A stretch of DNA of 64,000 nt from Catenulispora sp. MAP5-51 (GCF_041261205.1 NZ_JBGCCH010000022.1:62001-126000); one strand, 5' to 3'. Numbered from the stretch's first letter, positions 33,667 through 42,118 are shown. Notes: generated by a model not told the origin, from the letters alone. Translations and numbers: made by a program.

Positions 33667-35145
33667 TTACGCCTTGGCCGGCGCGCTCCCCCGCCGCGGC
33701 AGGAGCGCGGCCACCGCACCGGCGGCGGCCAGCAGGATCGCCGCACCGATCATCGCAGCGCCGAAGCCCGCGGCCGTCGCGGCCTTGAGGCTGCCGCCGT
33801 GGCTGGCAGCGACGTGCGCGGAGATCGTGGACAGAGCGGCCAAGCCGATGGCGCCGCCGACCTGGCGGGAGGTGTTGATCAGGCCGGAGGCCAGGCCGGC
33901 CTCGTGCCGGGGCATGCCCGCGGTGCCGGCCACGGCCAGCGGGGTCATGGCCAGTCCCATGCCGAAGGTGAGCACCATCAGCGGGCCGAGGACGTCGGCG
34001 GTGTAGGAGCCGTCGGCCGGGAAGCGCGAGAGCCAGGCCAGGCCGATCGCGGCGACCAGCGGGCCGACCAGCAGCAGCGGGCGTGTGCCGATCCTGGGCA
34101 GGGCGCGGGTGGCCAGCATGGTGCCCAGCACGATCATCGCCGAGCCCGGCACGAAGGCGAAGCCGGCCTGCAGGGCGTCGAAGCCGAGCACCTGCTGCAG
34201 GTAGAGGCTGACGTAGAACCACATGGCGAACATGCCGGCGCCGATCAGCAGCGCGGCGACGTCGGCCACGGCCAGGGAGCGGTTGCGGAACACGCGCAGC
34301 GGCACGAGGGCGTGCTTGCTGCGTGCCTCCAGCAGGACGAACAGCGCCAGCAGCACCGCGCCGCCGATCATCGGGACGAGCACCGAGCCCGAGCCCCAGC
34401 TGTGGGTGTCGGTGGTGACGACGCCGTAGACGATGCCGGTCAGGCCGAGGGTGACGGTGATCGCGCCGGGCAGGTCCAGGGTGCGCAGTGTGGCGCCGCG
34501 GCCGCGGGTCCTGGCGATCAGCGGCACGGCCGCCAGGATCAGGACCACGCCGATCGGCACGTTGACGAACAGCACCCAGCGCCAGCTCACCCACTGTGTG
34601 AGCATCCCGCCGACGACGGCGCCCATCGCGCCGCCGGCCGCCATGGTCGCGCTCCACGCGCCCAGGGCCTTGGTGCGCTCGCGCGGGTCGGTGAAGGTGG
34701 TCATGATCAGCGTCATGGTCGCCGGGGCGAGCACCGCGCCGGCCAGGCCCTGCACCGAGCGGGCCGCGATGAGCAGGCCGCCGGTGTCGGCCATGCCGCC
34801 GGCCAGGCTCGCGGCGGTGAAGCCGACCAGGCCGGTGAGGAACACCGGCTTGGCGCCGAACAGGTCGGCGGCGCGTCCGCCGAACAGCAGCAGGCCGGCG
34901 AAGCCGAGCGCGTAGGCGTTGACGACCCACTGCACGCCGGTGGGCGAAAGGTCCAAGGCGCCGCGCATGGCCGGCAGCGCGACGTTCACGATGCTGACGT
35001 CCAGCACCACCATGAACTGCGCGATACAAGCGATGACCAGCAGCGCCGTCTTGTTGCCCGCGCGCAGGCCGCCGACGCGAGGCCCGGGCACGACGTCGGC
35101 CGCCGAGGACGGCGGCGCGCCGGCTATCTGATCGGTCGAAGACAA
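33667..35145 (-). CDS. MFS drug exporter, DHA2 (EmrB/QacA) type
   Basis: 492 residues, about 14 helices. IACIAQFMVVLDVSIVNVAL is the signature first helix of this group, with GGRAADLFGAKPVF as motif A and GAVVGGMLTQWVSWRWVLFVNVPIG as motif C and the following loop. It exports drugs with proton antiport. A TetR gene is divergent and a perfect palindrome lies between them, so the exporter is probably repressed by that TetR. Confidence 0.92.
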   Translation of the reverse strand: MSSTDQIAGAPPSSAADVVPGPRVGGLRAGNKTALLVIACIAQFMVVLDVSIVNVALPAMRGALDLSPTGVQWVVNAYALGFAGLLLFGGRAADLFGAKPVFLTGLVGFTAASLAGGMADTGGLLIAARSVQGLAGAVLAPATMTLIMTTFTDPRERTKALGAWSATMAAGGAMGAVVGGMLTQWVSWRWVLFVNVPIGVVLILAAVPLIARTRGRGATLRTLDLPGAITVTLGLTGIVYGVVTTDTHSWGSGSVLVPMIGGAVLLALFVLLEARSKHALVPLRVFRNRSLAVADVAALLIGAGMFAMWFYVSLYLQQVLGFDALQAGFAFVPGSAMIVLGTMLATRALPRIGTRPLLLVGPLVAAIGLAWLSRFPADGSYTADVLGPLMVLTFGMGLAMTPLAVAGTAGMPRHEAGLASGLINTSRQVGGAIGLAALSTISAHVAASHGGSLKAATAAGFGAAMIGAAILLAAAGAVAALLPRRGSAPAKA

Positions 35146-35171
35146 GAGACCCTCCCCGGAGTGTGTTTAAT

Positions 35172-35186
35172 CTTAGAGTGACTCTA
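35172..35186. promoter_or_regulatory. TetR operator between exporter and regulator
   Basis: TTAGAGTGACTCTAA is a perfect 15-bp palindrome, centred 34 bp from the exporter start and 39 bp from the TetR start. The site would let one repressor shut off both genes. Confidence 0.8.
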
Positions 35187-35217
35187 ATGATAGACGAAGT
35201 CCAGCTATTATTGCCCC

Positions 35218-35946
35218 ATGGAGACCGGACCAGGAGCACCAGAGGACGGCGCGCTCGACCCCCAGGCAGACCGCCGGAGCGAGCCCCGGAGTGACCACCG
35301 GAGCGAGCCCCAGAGCGACCCCCCGCAGCTGGGCCTGCGCGAGCGCAAGAAGCAGCGCACCCGCATGGCGATCCACGAGGCGGCGATGGCCCTGTTCGCC
35401 GAGCGCGGCTACGACCACGTGACGATGGCCGAGATCGCCCGCGCCGCCGACGTCGCCCCGGCCACGGTGTTCACGCACTACGCCTCGAAGGAGGACCTGG
35501 TCTACGAGCTGCGGCACGTGGCCAACGACCGGCTGCGCACCGCGCTGCGCACGCGGGCCGCGGAGATCGGCGTGCTGGCCGCGGTCAAGGAGTGGCAGCA
35601 GGAGATGTACGAGTACTACGTCCAGTCGCCCAAGCACGTGGAGCGGTCCCGGACCTTCTCACGGCTGTTGCGCGAGGCCCCGACGCTGTGGACGCGCTCG
35701 GTGGGGTTCATGTACGAGCGGCAGAACCTGCTCACCGAGCTGATGGTCGAGAACCACCCGCAGATCGACCCGTTCGTGCTGGAGGTCGCGGCGGCGCAGA
35801 TCGCCGGCGCCGTGCAGGCCGCGCAGGTGCGGTACCAGGGGGATCTGGCGGCCGGGATGGGCAAGGACGAGCTGCTGGCGCGCGCCACGGCCCGCTCGGA
35901 GCAGGTGTACGAGCAGTTGGCTCGGGGCCTGGCGGACGTGTTGTAA
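35218..35946 (+). CDS. TetR-family regulator of the EmrB-type exporter, with repeat-encoded N-terminus
   Basis: 242 residues. The helix-turn-helix begins only at about residue 45 (RMAIHEAAMALFAERGYDHV, then TMAEIARAADVAPATVFTHY). Residues 18-36 (RRSEPRSDHRSEPQSDPP) are encoded by four 12-bp tandem repeats at 35274-35321 of the form CCGGAGCGAGCC, which resemble the intergenic 12-bp family but lack the TAG. The N-terminal arm of TetR proteins can contact DNA, so the extension may matter. Confidence 0.9.
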   Translation: METGPGAPEDGALDPQADRRSEPRSDHRSEPQSDPPQLGLRERKKQRTRMAIHEAAMALFAERGYDHVTMAEIARAADVAPATVFTHYASKEDLVYELRHVANDRLRTALRTRAAEIGVLAAVKEWQQEMYEYYVQSPKHVERSRTFSRLLREAPTLWTRSVGFMYERQNLLTELMVENHPQIDPFVLEVAAAQIAGAVQAAQVRYQGDLAAGMGKDELLARATARSEQVYEQLARGLADVL

Positions 35947-35963
35947 GGATGTTCGCAGGGCTG

Positions 35964-36059
35964 GTCGTCGCTCCGGTCGTAGCTCTCGTTGTCGCTCTAG
36001 TCGTAGCTCCGGTTGTAGCTCTGGTCGTAGCTCCGGTCATAGCTCTAGTCGTAGCTCGG
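35964..36059. repeat. 12-bp degenerate tandem repeat array R4 (eight units)
   Basis: Eight contiguous 12-mers; GTCGTAGCTCCG occurs three times within one or two changes of the rest. It ends 8 bp from the stop of the minus-strand gene at 36068, so in that gene's sense it reads CGGAGCTACGAC. This is the best preserved array in the window. Confidence 0.92.
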
Positions 36060-36067
36060 TGACGGGG

Positions 36068-36640
36068 TCAGCGTGCTCGCCGGTATCGCAGCTCGATGAT
36101 CCCGCCGGCGGAGGCCGTGTGGGAGACCAGCTCCAGCTGGTAGGACTTCGGGACCCCGTCGAAGATCCGGGTGCCTTCGCCGGCGATGTAGGGGAACATG
36201 CTCACCCGCAGCTCGTCGACCAGGTCGAGCTGCATGAGCGACCGGAACAGGCCGACGCCGCCCCAGACGAGGATGTAGCCGTCGCCGCCGGTCCGGAGTC
36301 TGTCGATCTCCTCGGTGGTGTCGCCGGCGGCGATGGTGGTGTTGGCCCAGTCGGCGTCGGCCTTCTTCAGGGTGCGGCTGAAGACGACCTTGTGCCCGTC
36401 GGTCAGCAGGCCGGCGAAGGGGTGGTCGGTGGCCGGCGACGTCATGGCCTCGGCGATGGCCTCGTAGGAGGCACGGCCCATGACGTGCGCGTGGGCGCCG
36501 CGCAGGAAGTCCAGGTGCGCGGGGTCCTCGGGGTGAGCGATCTCGGGGTGGGAGAAGCAGAAGTCCCAGAACTCGGTGTGCTCGTCGGCCAGCAGGCCGT
36601 CCAGGGAGTAGTTGAAGACGGTCGCGATCACCTTTCGCAT
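36068..36640 (-). CDS. Dihydrofolate reductase-fold protein (RibD C-terminal domain family)
   Basis: 190 residues from the ATG at 36640 (MRKVIATVFNYSLDGLLAD). NADPH-fold marks are HVMGRASYEAIAEAM, KVVFSRTLKK and ILVWGGVGLFRSLMQLDLVDELRV. Stand-alone members of this family are of unknown substrate; they reduce small heterocycles or carbonyls. Single gene. Confidence 0.88.
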   Translation of the reverse strand: MRKVIATVFNYSLDGLLADEHTEFWDFCFSHPEIAHPEDPAHLDFLRGAHAHVMGRASYEAIAEAMTSPATDHPFAGLLTDGHKVVFSRTLKKADADWANTTIAAGDTTEEIDRLRTGGDGYILVWGGVGLFRSLMQLDLVDELRVSMFPYIAGEGTRIFDGVPKSYQLELVSHTASAGGIIELRYRRAR

Positions 36641-36768
36641 GCCGTCAGTATCGCGGGTGCGGCACGGTTTTCCGGGAAATCCGGCGGCAGACAGAACGTT
36701 GTACGCCTGAGTTGTGTCACCCATACGTGAGCACCCCCATCATCGGCTCAGCCGGCAGGAAGGCCCAC

Positions 36769-37278
36769 GTGGATCGGTCGGACGCAGGCTTCACCGAGTT
36801 CGTGGCGGGCAGCGTCAACCGTCTGACACGCTTCGCCGAGCTCCTCACCGGCGACCCGCACCGGGCCGCGGACCTGGTGCAGGAGTCTTTGGAGCGCGCC
36901 TATATCCGCTGGCCCAAGACGCAGGTCGAGGATCCGCATGCCTACGTCCGGCAGATCATCGTCAACCAGTACCGGAACTGGTGGCGGCGGCGCCGCGACC
37001 GGGAGGTGCTGCTCGAGCGGCCGCCGGACACCGGGGTCAGCGACGACCACGCCGTGGCACTGGCGCAGAGCGACCTGCTGCGCCGGGCGCTGGCGACGTT
37101 GACGCCGCGGGAGCGCGCCGTGGTGGTTCTGCGCTTCTACTCCGACCTGGACGTCGCCGCGATAGCGGCCGAGACCGGCATCGCGCCGGGCACCGTGAAG
37201 AGCACCCTGTCCCGGGCGATGACGCGGCTGCGCTCGTTCCCGGGCCTTGATGAGTCCCTCACCGGGCGGGAAAGGTAG
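36769..37278 (+). CDS. RNA polymerase sigma factor, SigE family (ECF)
   Basis: 169 residues from the GTG at 36769, with AGGAAGG 5 bp upstream; an earlier GTG at 36727 lacks a site. Regions 2 (FTEFVAGSVNRLTRFAELLTG, DLVQESLERAYIRWP) and 4 (LATLTPRERAVVVLRFYSDL then DVAAIAAETGIAPGTVKSTL) are complete. The membrane protein that follows 7 bp later is its likely partner. Confidence 0.9.
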   Translation: MDRSDAGFTEFVAGSVNRLTRFAELLTGDPHRAADLVQESLERAYIRWPKTQVEDPHAYVRQIIVNQYRNWWRRRRDREVLLERPPDTGVSDDHAVALAQSDLLRRALATLTPRERAVVVLRFYSDLDVAAIAAETGIAPGTVKSTLSRAMTRLRSFPGLDESLTGRER

Positions 37279-37285
37279 GCCGGCT

Positions 37286-38287
37286 GTGAACTTCGACGAT
37301 TCGCTGCGCGAAGCCATGCACGGCTACGCCTTCACGCCGTCCGGGATCAGCACCGACCAGGTCGTCTCCGGCGCGCGGCGGCGCAGGACCCGGAGCCGGG
37401 CCCGGACCGCGGTCGGTGGGCTCGGCGTCGCGGCACTCGTGGGGGCCTCGGTGTTCGTGCTGGTGAGCGCGCCGTCGGGCTCGGGCGGTGACACCGTGGT
37501 CAACCCGGGGGTCTCCCCCAGTACAACGGGCAGTGCGCCGGACCCGATCGCGCCCGGTACGCACTCCCCGGTCAAGCAGGTGCCGGCGCATCAGGCCATC
37601 ACTGTCCCCGGCGACCTCGACGGGGCGTTCTATTGGATGACCACTGACTCGGTGTGCCGGTACGCGCCGCACAGCATCACGTCTTATGGCAAGCCGGACA
37701 TGTCGACGTCGGCGTTCGTCGAGTGCGACTCCCCGCTGGGCAAGGACGACAAGGGCGGCAAGGCCGTGATCTGCCGGATGGTGGTCACTGCGCCGCCGGC
37801 GACGACCGGCGACGCGCCGCCATGTGCCGGCCATGTCCCGACGGACAAGTACTTCAGGTCCATGTTCGCGGTGCAGACCATCGGCGGCGGCAATCTCATG
37901 GTGCCGACGGCCGGTGTGATGGCGAGCTCGGACCTGCCGGTGCGGGTCGAAGACCGGGTGACCGACATATATGTCGGCCCTGACTTGTCCAAGGGCGGGA
38001 GCGAGGTCGTCCGCGAGACCAGGCTCGAGACCTTCTACACGGTGCCCGGTATGAAGCCCGGCTGGGTGTTCTGGCTGCCGAGCGCGTCCTTGGTCTATCC
38101 GAGCTCGAATACGCCGCCCGCTGCGCCGACTTATCCCGGCGCCCCTAAGCAGACCAAGGCGGTTCTCACCAATAGCTACGACGAGATCTGGCTCTACGAC
38201 GGGGCCGACCTGCGGATGACGGCGAACCCGGGGAACCGGCCCGCTCCCAGTGCCACGGGTTCGATTCCGACCGACGCCTCCCGGTGA
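37286..38287 (+). CDS. Membrane-anchored protein paired with the sigma factor
   Basis: 333 residues from the GTG at 37286. The cytoplasmic N-terminal part (FDDSLREAMHGYAFTPSGIS then RRRRTRSRAR) precedes one helix (about 45-65) and a Ser/Thr/Pro linker, then an extracytoplasmic domain with four cysteines. The N-terminal DSLREAMH-type segment is what SigE-linked membrane proteins of actinomycetes usually carry. An anti-sigma role is inferred from position. Confidence 0.75.
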   Translation: MNFDDSLREAMHGYAFTPSGISTDQVVSGARRRRTRSRARTAVGGLGVAALVGASVFVLVSAPSGSGGDTVVNPGVSPSTTGSAPDPIAPGTHSPVKQVPAHQAITVPGDLDGAFYWMTTDSVCRYAPHSITSYGKPDMSTSAFVECDSPLGKDDKGGKAVICRMVVTAPPATTGDAPPCAGHVPTDKYFRSMFAVQTIGGGNLMVPTAGVMASSDLPVRVEDRVTDIYVGPDLSKGGSEVVRETRLETFYTVPGMKPGWVFWLPSASLVYPSSNTPPAAPTYPGAPKQTKAVLTNSYDEIWLYDGADLRMTANPGNRPAPSATGSIPTDASR

Positions 38288-38330
38288 ACAGTCCGATGAA
38301 CGGTTCAGTAGACGGCCCTATGGTGGTCCC

Positions 38331-39029
38331 ATGCGGTGGCGGAGACCCAAGGAAGACAGCACGGGGACCAGCTTCTTCGGCGAAGTGCTGACCGACGCGG
38401 CTAAGCACTCTCCCCATCCGGTGGACAGGTTGCAGGCGGAGCGGGACGCCTGCTCCCCGCCGTTCGCTTACGTCCAATACGAGTACGACGGCGGCAGCGC
38501 GACCACCAGGACCGCCTTCGTTCCGGCGGTCACCCCCGATCGCCGCCCCGACGATGGCCGGGGCCCGAACCGCAGGGGCATCGGCTGGAACGGCGAGCTG
38601 CTGACCGTCATGTCGTCGACCGGCGACGTGGATTCGTGGACACCTCGAGCCGGCGGTGTTCTGCCGGAGTTCCGCGGCGACCCGGAGCGCACTCCGATCT
38701 ACATACGCCCTCGCGGCCGGGGCGGATCCGGCCGGGTCGCGGAGATCGCGGCGGTGACGAGTCCGTTCTTCGTGTTCTGGCTTCTGCTCCTGAACGAGCG
38801 GGCCGAGCAGGCCGCCGACATCCCGGTGGACGGGTTCGACGAGCCGCGCCTGATCCGGCTCGCCGACGCGGCCGGGCTCCACTACCGGCGCTACCTCCTC
38901 GAGGTCGACGTCACCACCATCAACCTTTTGCTGAGCTCGGAGTACTTCCCGGGGTTGCGGGCCCCGATCTACGGATCGCGGACACCGATCGAACTGCGAC
39001 AGTGGCTCGGCGGTCAGACAAAGGTCTGA
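38331..39029 (+). CDS. Hypothetical protein
   Basis: 232 residues from the ATG at 38331. One hydrophobic stretch (SPFFVFWLLLLNER, about 148-161) could be a buried helix or a membrane contact. The rest is soluble, with many Arg-Gly-rich turns. No family is recognised. It is convergent with the GH16 gene across a strong terminator. Confidence 0.6.
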   Translation: MRWRRPKEDSTGTSFFGEVLTDAAKHSPHPVDRLQAERDACSPPFAYVQYEYDGGSATTRTAFVPAVTPDRRPDDGRGPNRRGIGWNGELLTVMSSTGDVDSWTPRAGGVLPEFRGDPERTPIYIRPRGRGGSGRVAEIAAVTSPFFVFWLLLLNERAEQAADIPVDGFDEPRLIRLADAAGLHYRRYLLEVDVTTINLLLSSEYFPGLRAPIYGSRTPIELRQWLGGQTKV

Positions 39030-39047
39030 TCGGCGGTGGGAAGGGTT

Positions 39048-39098
39048 GTGCCGGCCGCCCTAGCGCGACCGGCACGTGGCAGCGCCGCCTAGCGGCGC
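39048..39098. terminator. Two adjacent hairpins, bidirectional terminator
   Basis: GTGCCGG/CCGGCAC (39048-39054, 39069-39075) and GCGCCGC/GCGGCGC (39082-39088, 39092-39098) lie between the converging genes at 38331 and 39118. Confidence 0.7.
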
Positions 39099-39117
39099 CT
39101 CCCCTCAGGGGCTGCTG

Positions 39118-40095
39118 TCAGTGCTGCCACACCTTGACGTAGTCGACCTTCATCGTCGACGGGGCCAGGGTGGTCCCGCCGTAGCCGCCGACCGCGTTGT
39201 TGAGGATCAGGTACTGCGGCACGGAGGTGATACCGGTGGTGATCTGGCCGACCTTCACGCCGTCGTAGTAGTACGTGACCGAACCCGGCTCCCAGTCGGC
39301 GCCGTAGGTGTGCCACCCGGTGTAGTTGCCGCTGGCGCAGCCGCCGGGGCCGCCGGCGGTGGAGTGGAAGTGGTAGCAGGCATCGCCCGTCAGGCCCTCC
39401 ATGACGTCCGTCTCGCCGTCGGTCGGCCAGTTCTGGCCGTCGGCCCAGAACGCCGGCCAGTTCGCGATCTTGCCGTCGGAGCCGGCCGGGAGGTAGATCC
39501 GGGCCTCCATGGCGCCGTAGGTGAAGTTGAACTTGCCGTTGGTGTTGACCAGGCCCGATGTGTAGTCCTTGGCCTCGCCGCAGTTCACGGCCTTCTGGAT
39601 GGCGGTGAGGTTGAGCGTGCCGCCGGTCACCGAGACCTGCGCCGGGTCGTAGCAGTCGTTCTCGGACCAGTTCGGCGGGCGGGTGATGCCGGAGGCGTTC
39701 CAGCCGGTGGACCACTTGGTGGTGTCCAGGGCGGAATCGTTGGCGAAGGAGTCGCTGAAGACGTTGCGCCAGCTGCCGGCGATGCCCTGGGGCCCGGCGG
39801 AGGACGGGGCGCTGGTCGAGCTCGAGGAGCTGGGGGCCGGAGCGGAGGCGCTGGTCGGCGGGGCCGCGGGCGTCGACGGCGAGGAGGTGGCCGAGGGCGT
39901 CGAGGTGGGCACGGAGGGGGCGGACGACGTGGGCTGCGTCGGCTGCGTGGTGCTCGCCGACGACGAAGGCGCAGGCGCAGGCCGGTGGTACCGCGAGTGG
40001 TGCCACGGCGAAGCCGAGGCGGAGGTGGCGGCCAGGCCCACGAGGGCCACGGCGGTGGTGGTCACGAGTATCGGATGTCGGCGGACAGCCCGCAT
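39118..40095 (-). CDS. Secreted glycoside hydrolase family 16 (beta-glucanase type)
   Basis: 325 residues. A signal peptide (MRAVRRHPILVTTTAVALVG, cleavage after SASA) is followed by a Ser/Thr/Pro linker (about 33-103) and a GH16 domain. The catalytic motif is GETDVMEG (ExDxxE), with the substrate-groove residues in WPAFWADGQNWPTDGE and the late WHTYGADWEPG. It hydrolyses beta-1,3/1,4-glucans or similar outside the cell. A structured leader with a terminator precedes it, so expression is likely to be controlled after initiation. Confidence 0.93.
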   Translation of the reverse strand: MRAVRRHPILVTTTAVALVGLAATSASASPWHHSRYHRPAPAPSSSASTTQPTQPTSSAPSVPTSTPSATSSPSTPAAPPTSASAPAPSSSSSTSAPSSAGPQGIAGSWRNVFSDSFANDSALDTTKWSTGWNASGITRPPNWSENDCYDPAQVSVTGGTLNLTAIQKAVNCGEAKDYTSGLVNTNGKFNFTYGAMEARIYLPAGSDGKIANWPAFWADGQNWPTDGETDVMEGLTGDACYHFHSTAGGPGGCASGNYTGWHTYGADWEPGSVTYYYDGVKVGQITTGITSVPQYLILNNAVGGYGGTTLAPSTMKVDYVKVWQH

Positions 40096-40293
40096 GGACT
40101 AGCCCCTCTCGGGCGAATCATCATTCTTATACAAAAAGGACGCTCGACCGCTGCGGTCGGCGTCCCCGGAAAGCCGTGTCGCCATGGGGCGACGGGCCCT
40201 GCCTCGGTGATGCGGCGACGAAAAGTCGCCGAGCTGAAGGGCCGCCGATCGCGATCGACGGCCCGATTTTCCCAGGACATTCCCGGGAGAGGC
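40096..40293 (-). promoter_or_regulatory. Structured 5' leader of the GH16 gene (riboswitch or attenuator candidate)
   Basis: About 198 nt from the predicted start of transcription to the ATG. The 5' end GCCTC (40293-40289) pairs with GAGGC (40205-40201) to close a multi-hairpin unit, within which GGGCCG..CGGCCC and CGGCGAC..GTCGCCG hairpins are clear. A further hairpin (GTCGCC/GGCGAC) follows, and then the intrinsic terminator at 40133-40165. I do not recognise a known riboswitch class; the ydaO, GEMM and cobalamin core sequences are absent. Confidence 0.6.
40133..40165 (-). terminator. Intrinsic terminator inside the GH16 leader
   Basis: On the minus strand GGACGC-CGACCG-loop-CGGTC-GCGTCC is followed directly by TTTTT. 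U-tract terminators are rare in this GC-rich sequence, and this one lies 37 nt before the start codon, so it must be conditional for the gene to be expressed. Confidence 0.75.
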
Positions 40294-40299
40294 ACCGAA

Positions 40300-40327
40300 A
40301 CCATAACATGGTTGATATTGCTGTCAA
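40300..40327 (-). promoter_or_regulatory. Promoter of the GH16 gene
   Basis: TTGACA (40327-40322 on the minus strand), a 16-bp spacer and TATGGT (40305-40300). The -35 is a consensus match and the region is AT-rich relative to its surroundings. It is over 200 bp from the start codon, which defines the long leader. Confidence 0.7.
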
Positions 40328-40517
40328 GGCGGTGCTCAGGCGGGTGATGACGATGCCTTACTCGCGCGACGGGACGCCTACGGACAGCGACGGCCGGCTT
40401 CGCGGAAGGCGCAAAACGGATGATTCGCAATATTCGGCGCAACACGCCTTGAGCGGAAGCATCAGCACCTGACGCCCCTCCTTGACACCCTCGGGTGCCC
40501 AGGCAGAAACTCAACAC

Positions 40518-41237
40518 ATGATGAATTACGCCGTCGACGTCCGCGACCTGCGCGTCGTCCGAGGCGGACAGGTGGTGCTCCACGACGTGAGCGCCCAGGT
40601 GGAGGTCGGGTCGGTCACCGGACTGCTGGGGCCGTCGGGGTGCGGCAAGACGACGCTGCTGCGATCGGTGGTCGGGGTGCAGACGGTGGCCGGTGGCGAA
40701 GTACGGGTGCTGGGTTCCCCTGCCGGCAGCCCCGCGCTGCGCGACCGCATCGGCTACGTGACTCAGGCCCCTTCCGTCTACGGCGACCTGTCGGTGATGG
40801 AGAACCTGCGGTACTTCGCGGCCGTGCTCGGGGCGCCGCGGGGGGATCCCGAACGGGTGATCGCGGCGGTGGGGCTGGCGGGCAAGGAGAAGGCGCGCGC
40901 CGATCGTCTGTCCGGTGGGCAGCGGGCGCGGGTGTCGCTGGCGGCGGCTTTGTTGGGGGCGCCGAGGGTGCTGGTGCTCGACGAGCCGACGGTGGGGTTG
41001 GATCCGGTGTTGCGGGCCGAATTGTGGGGGCTGTTCCATCGGTTGGCGGCCGGTGAGGATCCGGTGACGTTTCTGATCTCCAGTCATGTCATGGATGAGG
41101 CGTCGCGGTGTACTCGGTTGTTGCTCATGCGTGAGGGGTGCATTCTGGCTTCCGACACGCCGGAGGGGTTGCTGGCGCGGACCGGGGCGCGGGATGTCGA
41201 GGGTGCGTTCCTGCGGTTGGTGGGGGCGGAGTCATGA
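40518..41237 (+). CDS. ABC transporter ATP-binding protein, ABC-2 export type
   Basis: 239 residues from the ATG at 40518; the adjacent ATG at 40521 is an alternative. Walker A GPSGCGKTT, Q-loop VTQAPS, signature LSGGQRARVSLA, Walker B VLVLDEPTVGLDP and the H-loop in ISSHVMDEAS are all intact. The permease gene overlaps as ATGA. The pair resembles drug or lipid exporters such as NodI/DrrA-like systems. The 424-bp gap upstream (40096-40517) holds the GH16 leader and promoter and no gene. Confidence 0.9.
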   Translation: MMNYAVDVRDLRVVRGGQVVLHDVSAQVEVGSVTGLLGPSGCGKTTLLRSVVGVQTVAGGEVRVLGSPAGSPALRDRIGYVTQAPSVYGDLSVMENLRYFAAVLGAPRGDPERVIAAVGLAGKEKARADRLSGGQRARVSLAAALLGAPRVLVLDEPTVGLDPVLRAELWGLFHRLAAGEDPVTFLISSHVMDEASRCTRLLLMREGCILASDTPEGLLARTGARDVEGAFLRLVGAES

Positions 41238-41971
41238 GCCTGCGACGTACGGCGGCGACGGCGCGCCGGGTGCTGGAGCAGTTGCGTCACGATCCTCGGA
41301 CGATCGCGCTGATGCTGGTCGTGCCGTGTGTGCTGATCACGCTGCTGAAGTGGGTGTTCGATTCCTCGCCGCACGTGTTCCAGTCGATCGGCGCGGCGTT
41401 GCTGGGCATCTTCCCGTTCATCGTCATGTTCCTGGTGACGTCGGTGGGCATGCTGCGGGAGCGGACCGGCGGGACGTTGGAGCGGCTGTTGACGATGCCG
41501 CTGGGCAAGGGCGACCTGCTCGGCGGTTATGCGGTGGCATTCGGTGCGGTGGCGCTGGTGCAGGCGTCGTTGGTGTCGGCGCTGGCCCTCGGGCCGCTGG
41601 GGTTGTCGGTGGCGGGGCCGGCGTGGGCGCTGGTGGTGGTCGCGGTGCTCGATGCGCTGTTGGGGACGGCGTTGGGGCTGTTCACGAGCGCGTTCGCGCG
41701 GACGGAGTTCCAGGCGGTGCAGTTCCTTCCGGCGTTCGTGCTGCCGCAGTTCCTGTTGTGCGGGCTGTTCACGCCGCGCGATCGGATGCAGCCGGTGTTG
41801 CGGTGGCTGTCGGATGTGATGCCGTTGTCGTATGCGGTGGACGCCATGGACAAGATCACGGCGCGGTCGGCGGTGTCCGGCGCGCTGATCGCCGACATGG
41901 CTATCATCGCCGGTGCCGGGGTGCTCGCGCTGGCGCTGGGTGCTGTGACGCTGCGCCGCCGGACGGGGTGA
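41234..41971 (+). CDS. ABC-2 type transporter permease
   Basis: 245 residues from the ATG overlapping the ATPase stop. Six helices are visible, with the ABC-2 hallmarks RTGGTLERLLTMPLGKGDLL and LPQFLLCGLFTPRDRMQPVL between helices. It forms the membrane channel for the ATPase at 40518; substrate unknown, export expected. Confidence 0.88.
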   Translation: MSLRRTAATARRVLEQLRHDPRTIALMLVVPCVLITLLKWVFDSSPHVFQSIGAALLGIFPFIVMFLVTSVGMLRERTGGTLERLLTMPLGKGDLLGGYAVAFGAVALVQASLVSALALGPLGLSVAGPAWALVVVAVLDALLGTALGLFTSAFARTEFQAVQFLPAFVLPQFLLCGLFTPRDRMQPVLRWLSDVMPLSYAVDAMDKITARSAVSGALIADMAIIAGAGVLALALGAVTLRRRTG

Positions 41972-41994
41972 GCCGGGCAGGTAGCCGGGGCACA

Positions 41995-42035
41995 GTGAGC
42001 AGGGCCGGGTGAGCAGGGCCGGGTGAGCGGGGCGG
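41995..42035. repeat. 14-bp tandem repeat
   Basis: GTGAGCAGGGCCGG occurs at 41995-42008 and 42009-42022, with a decayed third copy. Short CACCGGTG-type repeats follow to 42090. The 147-bp gap between the permease and the HAD gene has no other feature. Confidence 0.75.
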
Positions 42036-42118
42036 AAGGCTCCGCGAGCGGCATCGCGTGCAACACCGGTGCGACACCGGTGCAACACCGTAACGGACAC
42101 GATGCGAGGGAGCCGGGC

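Noticed and set aside
35964-36059. A CRISPR array
   Set aside because: Units are 12 bp and contiguous with no spacers, and no cas gene is present.
40096-40293. A c-di-AMP (ydaO), c-di-GMP or cobalamin riboswitch in the GH16 leader
   Set aside because: The conserved core sequences of these classes are missing; kept only as an unclassified structured leader.
40482-40517. TTGACA at 40482 as the promoter of the ABC exporter
   Set aside because: The sequence 17 bp later (AGAAAC) is a poor -10 and the start codon is only 13 bp beyond it; undecided, so not listed.
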